DNA of 64,000 bases from Misgurnus anguillicaudatus (GCF_027580225.2 NC_073340.2:32190501-32254500); one strand, 5' to 3'; counted from the first letter of the stretch, positions 34,326 to 49,600 are shown. Numbers and translations: made by a program. The notes: generated from the sequence alone by a model not told the origin.

Positions 34326-35636
34326 GATGTGACTTATCAAATATTGACCAGTTTGAATGAAAACTGTAAATGAGCTGTGCTTTAGCCATTTGTTTTTATG
34401 TTTTTGTTATGCTAAACTATTAATGTTTCATGTGCAGTGTGTAGTTTTTCTGCCAGAAATTATAATTACAGTGGATTGAGTGCATGTGATTTTAGGCAGA
34501 AAACAGATGTGGTGTTTAAAAAAAGAGACAGATTTTCAGGCAAAATGACTAAAAGGGACGGGATGTGCATTGCAGTATGTGCATGTACAGTAATGAAAGT
34601 TCCTGTTTGCAAGTGCAAAAGACATAATAATTATGTGATGTGGTTTTGATAACAAAAGATGGACACATTTGACAAATTTATATTTTTTACTTACAAAGAC
34701 CTAAAGGTGTTTAGCTTTGCAACACAAAAATTGCTATATCTGAGTATTTTGACAAAAGAGAATGATGGGAAGTATAGTTTTTAAAATTGCATCCTGACTT
34801 TTACAGTTTTTACTTTTACATGCGATAAAGGCAGCACAGAAGTTCAAAATTCACTGGCGAGGCTTGAAAGCATCACATTTGTCACATTTATTGGTATGCA
34901 GTTTGATGCATCAGATTTATGAATAAGTCATTGGTCATTTATGGCAATATAACAGTATGTTTGGCAGATAAAATGGCAGATTATAGAACAAATCATTTAT
35001 GATTTGAATATGCTAAACCAGAATCTAAAATAAATGATACCATATTAATGTCATAACCTTGATAAACTGCAGTATGCTAGCATGAAATATTCAGGCTAAC
35101 AATTTCAGTAACTTCTTTTCACCACATACAGTATAGCAATTGATCTTTTAAACTTCCCCATTAGAGCTACATTCTTTAAACTTATTTCAAAAGACTGCTT
35201 CATAATTGCATATCAATAGTATCACTTGACCTAAGCAGGTGAAGAGTTTCCATTTAGAGAGTATACTTTTAGAGTACCATGTTAAAACCTCACTTTACCT
35301 TGAAGAGTAGCATCCACATTAACCTGCGTGCCTACAGCGAGCTACAAACACTGACCCTGACCCGGGTGCTGTGTGGCCTATGGGAAAGAGAGAATCAGGC
35401 AGCATGATTAATGGTCATGATTAACAGGTGAAGGAATGTGCTCTCATAGCCTAGAGCTTCATACGGCATTTATCTCATCAACCAACGCATCCTTTATAGA
35501 GGACAGCTTCCTCAAAGACTCAAAGTGACCTAGCCAGGGGGAGCTAATGGGGTTGTAAGAAAAACGTAGGTGGGGATTTTGCAATGGTAATGCAACATGA
35601 AATAGGGTTGTGATGGTAACTCCAGCAGTGCATTTG
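34326..35636. other. No gene seen
   Basis: AT-rich, apparently single-copy sequence. The last 300 bp are GC-balanced and could be conserved non-coding, which cannot be judged from one sequence. Confidence 0.45.
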
Positions 35637-37337
<1,701 letters not shown>

Positions 37338-37738
37338 ACTGTAAAAAAAATTCTGTAAAAATTTCAATGTTATTTCAGCTGGGTTGCTGGTAACTTACTG
37401 TAGATTTAAATTTATGTTAGTTACTGGCAAGAGTTTGTTCAAAGCTAAATAAATTTTAAATATTAACAAGTCTTTATCTTTACAGAATAAAACTATACAA
37501 TAACAGCCTCATGCAAAGCATTCTGGGAACCAGAAATCATCATCAACCTTTTTATGTTTTTTGCTTCAGATTTTGTTTCCCAGAATGTTTTGCTTTTTAG
37601 TTTTACTCTGTTAAGACAAAGAATTGCAAATGTTTAATGTTCATTTAACTTTGAACAAAATGTTGCCAGTAAAAACATAAATATCTACGGTAAGTTACCG
37701 GCAACCCAGCTGCAATTTATACGGATTGTTTTTACAGT
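37338..37738. mobile_element. MITE inserted within the GATA array
   Basis: ACTGTAAAAAAAATTCTG at the left pairs with the right end CGGATTGTTTTTACAGT. The arms continue inward as AGCTGGGTTGCTGGTAACTT and its complement. GATA-type repeats lie directly on both sides, and the flanks ATAGATAG and GTAGATAC fit a short target duplication that the repeat itself obscures. Confidence 0.88.
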
Positions 37739-38310
37739 GTAGATACGGTAGACAGATAATACAGTAGACAGATACGATAGACAGATATGGTAGATAGATA
37801 GATACGGTATGTAGACAGATAGATACGGTAGACAGATATGGTAGGTAGATAGATACGGTAGATAGACAGATTCATTGATTTATTTTCTGATTCATTCTTT
37901 GATTGATTAAACAGACAGCCCCTTTGACAGATAGAAAGACAGACAGATAGATTCATTGATTGATTCATTATGTGATTCATTATTTGATAGACTGAACAGA
38001 CTGCCCATTTGCCAGACAGACTGACTGACTAAGAAATTAATTAATTAATTCTCGAATTCATCCTTTGATTGATTAAATAAGTACATTTGACAGACTGACA
38101 GATAGATTCATTGATTCCTTTTCTGATTCGTTATCTGATTCATTCTTTAATTCTTTCTCTGAATGATTTAACAAACAGACAGACAGACAGACCGAAAGAC
38201 AGAGAGAGTTATTGATTCAGAGTCATCCTCTGATTCATTTTTTATTATTTTCTGATTGTTTAAACAAACAGTCCCTTTGATAGATAGATAAACAGACAGA
38301 AACTGGTTGT
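37739..38310. repeat. Continuation of the GATA array, grading into GATTCATT/GACAGACA repeats
   Basis: GATACGGTAGACAGATA units continue to about 37870. The sequence then becomes an irregular mix of GATTCATTGATT and GACAGACAGA blocks to about 38300. Confidence 0.85.
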
Positions 38311-39366
38311 TTCACTGTATTTGATTTTTTTTGTACTTTAGTACATTTTTCCTGCAAAATAAATTATTAAACGGTACCTGCATTTGCCAAGAAAATGTTA
38401 TGAATAGCTTTAAAAAACATGTTTTTCTCTCATTTAGCTTCATGAGTGCAAACTGACAGACTAAACATTTTGTGTAAAGTGTCAGAAATTTGATTTGTTG
38501 AAGTTTTTGTTTCCAAATGGAAAAACATAAATGTGTAAAGTCTCAATCTCTAGTTAATCAACTTCTTCAGCGCTTCAGATCTCATTCACGAACACCTGCA
38601 GCGGTTATAGTGTGTCAGGAGGGGGAACAGCACCATTATGTTAGGGGCCGTGCATCATTTATCATCTCTCAATTACAGAGACCACATCACATCGTCACCG
38701 CCCAACTCTCTATCGCCCTCTAAACCTGAACAATGTTCCGGGCTGTTGGATTTCCTATAACTGTGAGGCTATGAAGCGTTTCCAGGCTTGTTGACATTAA
38801 ATGCCATAATGTCATTTATTTGACTGAGCACTTCATCATAGGTACAACATATCAATCCACTTTGAACAAGTAATGGCAATTTGGGCTGATACTTAACCGA
38901 TTTTTATAAAAAAAAATAGACACATACATGTCTTTTTTGATGTAATTGTGGGATAAGTTACCCTGGGCTCCTAAATGATTAAAAGTCAACCTCTTTAACT
39001 AATGTGGCACGTCAGGTATGGTTTATTCTTTAAAAATTGTCAATAATTTAATGGTCTGTCATCAAACATTCCTGGCATGTAAGATACCAAAACTTTAATT
39101 TTAGATAATGAGCTAAGACACAGTTACAGATTTATGTATATGCGCACGTGCGCTATCAAATCTGCAGACATCTGCTGTATTGTAGATAGCAAAGTCTTTG
39201 AGTTGAAGAATACATAAAGGGAAACAAACAGATGCGGAGTTTATTATGCTAATAATTAATGGTTATGTCCACCTATTTTTCCATTATTTTATTATTAAAC
39301 TCTATTGAGTGATTTCACAGACATGGCTTATCTTAGTCTCAGACTAAAATGCATGTTTGAGCTGCC
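38311..39366. other. No gene seen
   Basis: The part 38540-38830 is GC-balanced and looks single-copy. A 68-codon frame at 38517-38723 is unrecognised. Confidence 0.45.
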
Positions 39367-39878
39367 TTAACTCTTTCCCCGCCAGCGTTTTTAAAAAAAG
39401 TTTCCAGCCAGCGCCAGCATTTTTCACAAAAGTTTAATGCCTTCCAGAAAATGTTCTTCTTTAAATATATAAACAAACAATATATCAGATGAAAGAACAG
39501 ACCCTCTGCTTAAAAAAAAAACAAACAAAAAAAAACGTTTCATCCTACCTTCATTAGTTCTCTTGTAATCACCTCTCAAACATGGGTAGGTTTCTTCAAA
39601 AACACCCAATTTTGAGCAAAAAGCTGAGATAATTTCATTTTTGCAAAGGATTTTGATAGAGATCAGATGCAGAGCGATCTTTAAAACATACACGGAGTTC
39701 TTTCTCTTTCACGTGAGGCGCTACTTCCGGGTTGTATAAGTTGCGGAAGTGCGCCAGATGGTGGATAATAGCGGTATTGCCGAAAGACGGAAAATCTCGT
39801 CATTGGCGGGGAAGCGTTTTCTCTTAATTGACGAGATATCTCGTCGAGATATCTCGTCAATGGCGGCGAAGTAGTTAA
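39367..39878 (-). mobile_element. TTAA-flanked MITE family, copy 2
   Basis: The left end is TTAACTCTTTCCCCGCCAGC. The right end holds CGTCAATGGCGGCGAAGTAG and then TTAA (39875-39878). The orientation is opposite to copy 1. The subterminal palindrome is longer than in copy 1: GACGAGATATCTCGTC is followed by GAGATATCTCGTC at about 39831-39859. The CACGTGAGGCGCTACTTCCG block matches copy 1 in reverse. Confidence 0.93.
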
Positions 39879-40854
39879 TTTTAAAACATCTTAAAACATG
39901 CACACCAGTATTGTTTTTTGTAAGGTATTTTTTATAAAAACTACTAAATCCTGATATAACTAAGGCCTAGTCCTGAATTAATCTAAACCATCATATTTTA
40001 CAAATATGGTATATTTGGTGTCCCGTGCATGTTTTAAGCATTAAAGGCACAAATTGCATGCTTTTGTAAGTTTTTTACCTAAACTATTGTATTCATAAAG
40101 CTTGATCTTCCAACCTCATTAAATCCTTTAATATTTAAAAAATGTGTTCAGAATTCAAATAACTATGAATTATTCAATAACAAAAATTCAAACGATGTTT
40201 CTTTGAGCATCTAAAGGTTAAGCATCTTCTTTCACTGACCTTTTTTAAATGATAAAAACTTTTTGGCTCTACTTTGTACCCTGTAAAGAACATCATCATT
40301 TTTACATGCACACTTGTCAGATCCTTTTGAAGTCTCTCATAAAGAGTCATTCTGTCAAACTTAATAAGTGGACTTCACTTGTGGTTTTCATGCAGTTGAA
40401 TTGATTATGAATAAAAATAATCTGTTTGCCAAAAGCAATAAATCAGAGCGAGGTTATTTGTCAAGAGTTCTCTATTTAAAATGCCCAGTGCTTAGCAGTG
40501 AATGTAAAGCCTGCAGCTGCATTAAAACTGTTTTCATGGGATTTGTGTGCATGCAAATGGCAATCTTCATTTCTATGTACATGAAGGTAATTAAAAAACA
40601 TGTCCCTTATGTTTTAAATTACCTTAACGTACATATAAATTAGGTTACCAACAGCAAAGCCATTTACATAAATATGTGTTAAAATGCTCTAGGGCTAAAT
40701 TAACTTTTTATACTAAAGTTAATGACTGGTAAATTTAGAAAAAAAAATGGCTAACTATTTTTTACCAGCCTTGACACTTTCTTTTATAGACGTTTCAGCA
40801 TAAACATTCAGCTTTTGTGGACCAAACTTAACTTCCGGTAGACTTCCACATATA
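39879..40854. other. No gene seen
   Basis: AT-rich. A 91-codon frame at 40368-40643 is unrecognised. Confidence 0.5.
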
Positions 40855-41535
40855 GGGCCCTATTTTAAACGATCTAAGCACATTGTCTAAATGGACATGT
40901 CCGAATCCACTTTTGCTAATTTAACGACGGGAAAAATGGTTTGTCACCGAGCGCATGGTCGAAAAGGGTTGGTCCTATTCTTTTAATGAGTAATGGGAGT
41001 GTTTTGGGCATAACGTGCAATAAACCAATGAGAGTCTCAGCTCTCATCCCCTTTAAAAGCATGTTGCGCTGGTGCTATGTCTAATCCCTATTTAGATGGC
41101 AGACTTTGTAAAGTGAAAAACTAAGCGGAGGAAGAAGATCCCCAGTTTAAGATTAATGTTAAATAAACTTGTATTGAAATTGTTGTTTTTTGGATTAAAA
41201 CCTTTAAAACCAGTTTCTTTTCTTTTAGTCATGGAATTAAAAATAGCAGGCTTTTAATTGCTGTAAACGTATGGCTATCCAAATATCATAAAAAATTATG
41301 CAAGAAAAGGTTTGTACTCTAAAAATACTTTAATTGTAACAAACAGTACATAAAGAATTACATTTGAATGCTTTAATCTTTCATATTTAAAAGCTTTTTT
41401 GTGCTGCTGCGCATCCATTTGTGTGATAAGCAAAGCTGCCTTGTTGTCCCGTTTATAGGCGCATATTTCTAACGTGTTTATTAAATAACAAAAAACATAT
41501 TGGGCCATTGACTTTATACTTTAGACCAGGTTTTA
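40855..41535 (+). mobile_element. GGGCCCTATTTTA-family DNA transposon, copy 2, right end lost
   Basis: It begins GGGCCCTATTTTAAACGATC and is collinear with copy 1 (shared GCGGAGGAAGAAGATCCCCA and TTTGTACTCTAAAAATACTT). It has an internal deletion near 41360 and stops within TTTAGACCAGGTTTT near 41535. Confidence 0.85.
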
Positions 41536-41772
41536 GTGTAATCATAACTAAAGTGAATCAAGTACTACACTGAGCTAACATTACTGTGTAAAATTAATGC
41601 ATACAATAGCTACTGATTCTTGAATTCTTGCATGCCTGCCAAAGTGCCAAACATCCTTTGCACAGCGGTGATCCATGCTCGCCATCTCCACTCGTCTTTT
41701 GAAAACCGAAACATTTTTATTTTCCACAATGTATTTGTTCCAGAGGTCAGTTTAGTCACCAATAAACAAGCA

Positions 41773-42403
41773 CAGACGGTAAGTTACAACGAAAAATTTT
41801 GATTTATTTATTTATTTATTAGTTTGATGACACGAATTTCCGCTGTTTTTCATGTCTCTGGAGACTAATGTCTTTTTCGTCCTTCCCAGCACGAATTTCT
41901 ATCAATGGCTGTTTCGTGTCTGTGGCACGACTTTCTTTATCGTGTCATTTTATATTTTGTTTTCTCATCGTTGTTTCCTATTTTTAGATCATTGTCGCTT
42001 GGGGTTAGGGTTAGATCCGGGGTTTGCGTTAGGATGTTATTTTTTGCATTGGTTTCTACATGTTTTTCGTCCACTTTTAAAACTATTCTCGCCTGGAGTT
42101 GGGGTTAGAGCTGGGGTTTGGGTTAGGAAGTCGCAGAAAGTGATTCTAACCCAAAACTTGCCAAACCCAAAGTGACAATGGTCAAAAAATAGAAAACTTA
42201 ACGATGAGAAAACAAAATATAAAATGACACGATAAAGAAAGTCATGCCACAGACACGACCAGCCACCGACAGAAATTCGTGCTGGGCAGGACGAAAAAGA
42301 CATCCGTCCTCAGAGACACGAAAAACAGCGGAAATTCGTGTCATCAAACACGAATAAATTAATAAAAATTTTCGTTACTATAACACGACTTGCCGTGAGA
42401 CTG
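41773..42403. mobile_element. Foldback element of about 630 bp
   Basis: The arms are about 250 bp each. GATGACACGAATTTCCGCTG at 41826 pairs with its complement near 42345, and TTTATATTTTGTTTTCTCAT at 41950 pairs with its complement near 42220. The outer right end reads CAGTCTCACGGCAAGTCGTG on the minus strand. The centre has GGGGTTAGGGTTAGA-type motifs. It is non-coding: the two similar open frames on opposite strands are just the two arms. Confidence 0.88.
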
Positions 42404-42693
42404 GGTTGTAAGTTAACTTCGGGCCAGAGGTGTATCTACTGCATCTCGTTATGATCTCCAATGAAACCGTCAATAAATAAAAGTAAATAAAAGTGTGATG
42501 TGCCAATAGACCTTATTCAAAATAACAACATACATGATTTTTCATAAGAATAAAAATAAGACTTTATTTTCATGGAAAAGAAAAGTGAAGGGAAATAAAG
42601 ATGTGTTCAGTTGTTTAATGGTATGAACTGTTGTTTGAAGTCTTTACAAAAAAAAATTCAATAGAGTAAAATGTCAGAAAACAGTCTCATTAG

Positions 42694-42970
42694 GCATACA
42701 CACCAAATGCGAATTCAACGATTTGCGAGAGTAGATTAATTACAAAGTCAATATAAAGACGCAAATAGTTGCAAACTCGCAATGGACGATTTGAATTATG
42801 CGAATTGCGTGGCGAGTTTGCCGCAATAACATGCACTATTCGCCTCAAACGCGTCTTTGCCCAAGTTGAAAATATTCAACTCAAGCAAAAAATTCACATG
42901 ACACGTACTGTAGTTAAATCTCGCTAGTAATCTAGTTTGAGGAATGCAATCCTTCGCGTTTGGTGTGTAC
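42694..42970. mobile_element. MITE with ACACACCAAAYGCGAA ends
   Basis: The left end is ATACACACCAAATGCGAATT. The right end on the other strand is GTACACACCAAACGCGAAGG. The interior is non-coding with several TTGCGAATTGCG-like motifs. Confidence 0.75.
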
Positions 42971-43628
42971 ACAGTGCCTGTCATTGTACAAACTAAGTCT
43001 CTTGCTGTATTGTCGTTTAATCTCTTGCAAAACTCTGGGTTTCAACCCATGATTGCTTTTTTCACACAGATTCTGGGAAAAAGACAGATAATGTGTCCCG
43101 GATTTCTCTTGGGATCATTTGATTTTGGTCCATTCACACTGCCAGTGATTTTGTGAAATGTTTGCGTGTGTTTACACAATGACACAAAGACACAGCGTGA
43201 CGTGTATGCTATTTATAATTGTGCACTTGTTGGAATTTTTCTGCAGCATCTTAGGCTTGCTTATAATCATGCATGTGCATCATTTTTTTATTTGATCACA
43301 AACTAGCGCATCACTTACCGTCTTATTTAGCTGGCGAATGGATATCCCAGGAGCTCCTGATATATGCTTCTATCCAATTTGCAGACATACAGTTTTGTTT
43401 TCAACTTTTATCTGCATTTAAAACCCCAGGTCAATGACCTAAACCCCAATATGTGGCATCACTACAAACACACCCCTTAAAGCATTGTTCCGGCCTTTTG
43501 TTCACACAGGACATTTCCCAGGAATGTTACGGCAATGTTATCAGTCCCCATACTGGGATTGATCATTGGGAGCCATTCCAGGACACGTTTGCAAGGCACT
43601 CACAGTTTTTTGCGAAAGGGGTTATTGT
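42971..43628. other. No gene seen; possible transposon remains
   Basis: TTCACACAGATTCTGGGAAA near 43060 and TTCACACAGGACATTTCCCAGG near 43501 resemble one another. They may belong to an old MITE whose limits I could not set. Confidence 0.35.
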
Positions 43629-43772
43629 TGGATAAAATATGGACAAACCTAACCATTAGTTATCCGCTGGACTGTTTCAACCCAAATATTGGATCATTTT
43701 ATCTTATAGTTAAGTCAAATATGGACATTTTCTAGGTTATTTTGACCAAGCTCATGTCCATATTTTACAACC
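43629..43772. mobile_element. TTGGGTAAAATATGGAC-ended MITE, short copy
   Basis: TTGGATAAAATATGGAC at 43629-43645 and, on the other strand at 43772-43756, GGTTGTAAAATATGGAC. It is collinear with the left 140 bp of the element at 30851, including the internal AATATGGACATTTTC. Confidence 0.8.
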
Positions 43773-45312
43773 AAGTGTTTTAGGAGGCCTAAAATCATTA
43801 TCTGATCTTTACCTTTTCTTACTTTTTACACCTTTCCAAACTACTTATTTTTTTGTTTCAACAGTAAAGTCCCATACAGTAGTTGTATCAAGCTTTTTTG
43901 GGTGTAAGTGGATGTTGTGACATTGTGAAGCTTTTTGCTGCATAAATTTAAAGTTTATCTTCAATATGACTTTATACTGCTAGTAATGTTGCAACACCTT
44001 GGCTGGCCGGGGAATTTATGACCATGATATTGCTGAATCATTTGGTCACAGTAAGGTCTATTGGTCTTGCAGTTGTTTTGTGGTAATATGTCTCTGTTAT
44101 GAGCAGAATATGGTGCTCGGATGTCCCCATGGAGAAGAAGCAACATCCCTGAAATCTTAAAAAACATGATAACGATTGTTCTTGTGGACGAAGCCCGAGT
44201 TGATTTGATTTGGGTGGACAGTTTATTGAGTTTCACGCATGCTGAAATGGAGCAGACCTGCTGTGTCAATATTTCACTTCTGTAGTGCTCTACCATCAAA
44301 CCTTTCAAGGTGCTGTAAGTGAGTTTAATCATTTTGCTACCTACGCCATTTTACTATAACAGTGTGGCCCTCCAAAATATGTCAGCCAATCCTAAACACG
44401 CAAAACTCAATTCAATAATAACAAAGCAGACATTGTTTTTGTTGACTAGCTTATCTTCCCTTTCAAAAAGGACATACTGCCCTTTGGCTGTTTACAGAGC
44501 CCAAAGGACATCCAAGGAACAGGTGTGATTTCTCACAGTACCTATTTCAGTGGCATCTGTCAGGTATTAGATACATAGGCTACATTTAATGCATGGTATT
44601 TCATAAAAATCACACACAGCACTTTCAAGTCTTCAATCTCCATGTCGTTGCTGTGAAATACTACACAAGAGGAATATTCGACCGGAGATGGGGGAATTTG
44701 TTTCTCTATTTTCACACCATGTCACCACAGAACAGCAACATCAACTTATTTTGCGGACAATCACCCTTAAACCCCTGAGGGTTAAGTGTCCTACTGCGTA
44801 ATGATGGCTCACTGCTGTCTTCTTGGTGAATCAAGCCAGCCATGTTTCAGTTATAAACACCAACCTTTAACCACAACACCACATCACCACATGGTTAATC
44901 ATATGACACCCATTTGGGCGTAACCATACTGGCCGGGTGTAAGAGATGTATCACTGCAAACCGCACATCAAAAATGTTACACATACTGAAGAAACATGAA
45001 AGAAGATGCTTTTAAAAGTGAGGGGCGAAGAAGGTAAACAGTGGAAAAAGTTTTTCTTTTTGAAATTGGAAGACATGTTGTTTATGTTGACTTTCTTTCA
45101 TGTAACAGAAAGACATGCCATGCATAAAACATTGCTGGTAAAAGAAAATTTTTGTACCATAGAAAGCCATAATAATAATAATAATAATAAACAGAATTAT
45201 TAAAATAAACAAATAATAATAATCTAAATCTAAACTATAATATAAACTGCAGACACACGAGTCCTAACTTAATATGGAAAGGATTATTTCACGATGCAAA
45301 AATAAAGCGCTC
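43773..45312. other. No gene seen; (AAT)n near 45168-45190
   Basis: Mostly AT-rich, apparently single-copy sequence. Open frames up to 123 codons on the minus strand (44332-43961) have no recognisable motif. Confidence 0.45.
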
Positions 45313-45858
45313 GTAACTTATCCCCGCCCGCCTTTTTTTTTTTTTTTGGGAAAAGTTGCCCACCAGCATTTTTTGTGATTTTCACAAAAGTTTCACAAAA
45401 TGCCTTCAAGGAAAATTTATTTAAAAAAAATATAAATATATATAAAAATACAAATATATCAAATGAAAGAACTGATTCTCTGCTTTTAAACAAACAAACA
45501 AACAAAACAGAAAAAAATCTTTTCATCCTATCTATATTTTTTCTCTGCTTATAAACTCTTAAATAAGGGTATATTTTTTTGAAAATACTTTTTTTAGCAA
45601 AAAGCTGAAAAAATTGCATTTTTGTGAAGGTATTTTGTTAGAGATCAGATTAAGAATGATTATTAAAACATACACAGAGTTTAAAATTAATAAATGACGT
45701 TTTGACTTCAGTTTTTTTTCATAAATTGGGTAATCTAGTGGAAAATTGCTGTATTGCAGATTAACATAAAAATTAATCAGGTATCAGGAACATGTTTTTT
45801 ATGCAAATGTTTTCTCTTAATTGACGATATAACTCGTCAATGGCGGTGAAAGAGTTAA
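45313..45858 (-). mobile_element. TTAA-flanked MITE family, copy 3
   Basis: The left end is degraded (GTAACTTATCCCCGCC). The right end is intact, with TTGACGATATAACTCGTCAA, TGGCGGTGAAAGAG and TTAA at 45855-45858. The orientation is as in copy 2. It is more diverged than copies 1 and 2. Confidence 0.85.
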
Positions 45859-45962
45859 GCGATAAGTTCAATTGTTATGGGGAAACGCAGCCCTGCTCGG
45901 TCTTACATCTTTCTTTTTCTTTGTGAAATCCCTTCTCTTTCTTCAGCAAGTTTGCAAGTTAT

Positions 45963-46066
<104 letters not shown>

Positions 46067-46069
<3 letters not shown>

Positions 46070-46125
46070 TTTGAAAGAGACAAACCTGAACCAGTAAGTC
46101 ACACGTTCAGGTTTGTCTCTTTCAA

Positions 46126-46129
<4 letters not shown>
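46067..46129. repeat. Perfect 25-bp inverted repeat with 13-nt loop
   Basis: The arms 46067-46091 and 46105-46129 are exact complements. The core is GAAAGAGACAAACCTGAAC, with a TTTTTT/AAAAAA base of the stem. The loop is CAGTAAGTCACAC. A (TTTA)n tract abuts one side and a (TA)n tract (46133-46163) the other. Confidence 0.95.
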
Positions 46130-46166
<37 letters not shown>

Positions 46167-46272
46167 CGAGTCAAATATGAGTGTCAAAATAGTCATGACC
46201 ATAAAAATTACAAAAACATGGAATTTGTGATTATTGCTGTAAATGATGAATTCAAAACCTACGCCTTCAATA

Positions 46273-46626
46273 TACAATACTTAAATTTTGATAGTCCACT
46301 TAAGACATTTTACTAACTATAAATAACTTTGCAACTACATGTCAACTAACTTTCAATAATTTGCAACTATACGTCGACTAACTGTCATTAGAGTATTAGT
46401 AGAGTGTAAGGGTAGGGTTAGGGAAGATGTTTGGGTTAGTGGAATAAGTTGACATGCACCTGAAAAGATACTTAAAGAATGTCTGTTGAGATATCGTAAT
46501 AAAGTGTTAGTAGATATTAAGCAGACAGTTTACAAATTTTCTAAAGACTGGTAGTTGATAAGTAGTTGCAAAGTTACTCATTATTAGTAAAATGTCTAAA
46601 GTGGACTATCGAAATAAAGCGTTACC
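46273..46626. mobile_element. MITE with TTTGATAGTCCACTT ends
   Basis: TTTTGATAGTCCACTTAAGA at the left pairs with the right end, which on the minus strand starts GGTAACGCTTTATTTCGATA and continues GTCCACTTTAGAC. The arms extend about 60 bp through AACTTTGCAACTAC. The interior has AGGGTAGGGTTAGGG. Confidence 0.88.
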
Positions 46627-49600
46627 AATTTTATTAATAACAAAAAATGAACTTTATGATTTTATTGACACTACAATTTGTTATTCTCCGCAAAAATGTG
46701 GCTTGTTAAATCACTGACTTTGGTCACCTCTCTGTTCACATTTGAATTCTTATATCATTTGTTTAAGGAACCTCTTTTCTATGATTAGAAACTGAAAACA
46801 GACCATAATATTAAATCGCATGAGTGACAATTGAGTCAATGCCGGGCAAGGCATAAATAACGCAACTTTAGCCCAGTTCTTATTTCAGTGCAAATATTAT
46901 TCATGTCTTCTTCAAAATTTTAGGAACAGCTTATTTGTTTTATAGTTCAGCTTTTGACAAGATAACCAATCTATTTTAAATACATTTTAAAGCTGTTACG
47001 TGTCGAAAACATTATTTCCTGTAAGAATGTCATAAAATAGCTTGAATCTAACTCTAAACACTTTATTTAATATACAGTTTAATTTATTAATATACAGTAT
47101 GAGGTCATGAATATGCAAATAAGTCCCCGCCGCCACTTAATTGCATCAGCTCGGTCTTACAACTGTGTTTTTCTTTGTGAAATCCCTTCTCTTTCTTCAG
47201 CATTAATACACATTTTAACAAAGTGATTAAGTAAATGATTGATGACAGAAGTAAAAAAAAAAAATTACAGCCAAACATTAGCATCCTCAACAAGTACTTG
47301 TAACGTCATTCAGTATTAATTACAATTTAGATTCATTTCAAATCCTGTATGTAATAAACAGAAAAGTATCACTAAACACTTCTGCTTGTGTTTTTTGATT
47401 AACAGACGATTAACGCTCTCAGAAGCTGAATGCAGGTAGAGTTCGCACCTGACTGAATATTTAGCGCCAAACAAAGCTATAATATGAGTTTAAATGCGAC
47501 CCTGAAGCCACAAGAAAAAAAGTGCTTAATTACAGTGAGCGCACATAAAGTCGGAAAGCTTAGCTGCGTTGAAGTTATTTCAGAATGTGGCCCATGAAAA
47601 GGAGATGGATTTCCTGGATGGCCTGTTGCCATGGCACGAGGACAAGTGGAGATGAGCCACATTCCAAATATCATTAAAGCCGTATTAACTTTCCTCATCC
47701 ACGTGTTCGTAAAACAAGATAAGCATGTTCATCTGGAGCAGGTATTAAGAGAATATGGTGGTTAGTTAATTGCCTGCTATTCATGGTTGATTTGGAGGTG
47801 ACAGACGTGATCCATTCTAAAAGATTTGGGCTTGTTGAGCACTCCCACGTACTCGGTTTTGTTGTTTACCCAAGATGCTACATTTACCAACTATTAAAAA
47901 GTAGCAGATGCCCATAATGATGGACTGAATTGTGTGTGATGGTGGTGATTGATAGTTTTGATGCCAATTCCACTGGAGAGATTGACGGTGTCCACACACA
48001 TGCAGGGCTTCATCTTTGCGAAGACATTGATTTGCTCTTGTTTATCTGAAATTCATGACAGAAGGGCACCACCTCGATGTGATGCAAGGACAAAAATACC
48101 CGCTTAATTGTCAAGAACGATTACTGTGTATTTCGAGGATGAACATGCTCAATCTATGTGTACAGTAGTTTATACAAGGTCACGATTTTATTTTCTGGTA
48201 CTTTCTGTTAGTCATTAATCTGTTTAAAATGCCAAAAAACAAAATCTTGTTTAAAGTCGGATACGATAAATTTCAACCTATATACATTTGTAAATATTAA
48301 AATAAATGAGGTAACTTGGCACTACTGACTATGTAGGGCGGCGTTATTCTCCAGAGCAGCCTTGATGCCTGCTCTCCGATCTCATTGAAAATCAATTGTG
48401 ACTTTGTGGGTAACTTTTTCCATTACCACCGGTGCAATACAGTCTGAAGTAGTTTATCATTCTTCTTTTCTGCCCAAGATACATTAAGGAGAAGTATTTT
48501 AGGAATCCTGTAAATGCATCTAAAAAGTTACCGAATGGAATCAGTGTACCACCAACGAATCGAGTCATTCTGAAATCACTTTAGAATCGAATTCATTGGA
48601 AAACCAATGAATCGTGAGTCGAATCGATGTGCTGTCAACTCTATGACTCAAATCCCCGTTGTGCATATCAGGCCCTATCCACCAGTAAGTGATGTGATGT
48701 GATGAATTTCCTTTCCAGTCCGAGACTTCCGGTTCAATAGCCAGCCGGTAGAAAACAGTGTAGTGGGAGCACGCATAAACTATGATTTAAACAGTTAATA
48801 TTTACTACACCTGCCATGTATGAACCAGTGTGAGGATGAAATTAAGAAGTGGCTTGATTATCATATGAATATGTATTCAATCATTTCATGTTGTTGATCG
48901 TAGGTGACGGGTCTTCAATGCACAAACATAAAAGCACAGAGACATACCAGTATCTTTACAATAGAAAAGTCAGTCGAGTGTTTGTACATGGAATTAAGCA
49001 AGACTTCATGTTTTTAACTTTTCAGGGGATGGTTTAAAACGTCACAATTGTCCCTGGTGTGAGGTTTTTTTAAACGGCAATTTTTAATGGATCTTGTTTA
49101 TGGCGACAAGTCAAGCTTCACGCGGTCTGACACAGTCAGCATTTTCTTTCTTATTCAACACATTGTAAGTTATTTAAACAAACCATAATAAACATATTAA
49201 ACTACTACATGTATTGAATATTGTTTTCGTTTAATGAAAATATTATTACATCGCTTTTTACGCACTAGGTGAAGACATGAGCTTATGAAATTATTTACTT
49301 ACTTTTTAAAGTATTTGCTTTTTCATTTAAAACATAACAAAAGTACGCGCAAACACATTACGAACTATTAACTAAGCAGATTATGTCGTATATATTCTGT
49401 ACTTTAATCACATTTTTGTAATAATATATAATAGCAGAATAAATAAATCTGCATATTTTTATCAGCATAATATTAGTTGTTTTTAAACAATTATTGTATT
49501 TATTGTATACCAGCAGTTTCTATAAAAGGTTTTACTGGATAGATTTGTAAATACAGATCATGAGTGCAAGTGCGCCACATACACATTCAGTTCTTGTGCA

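Noticed and set aside
41852..42303. Similar open frames on opposite strands
   Set aside because: They are the two arms of one foldback element read in mirror image.
46400..46440. GGTTAGGG-like motifs (also near 42001 and 42105), suggesting interstitial telomere repeats
   Set aside because: Only one or two imperfect units each, located inside MITE or foldback centres.
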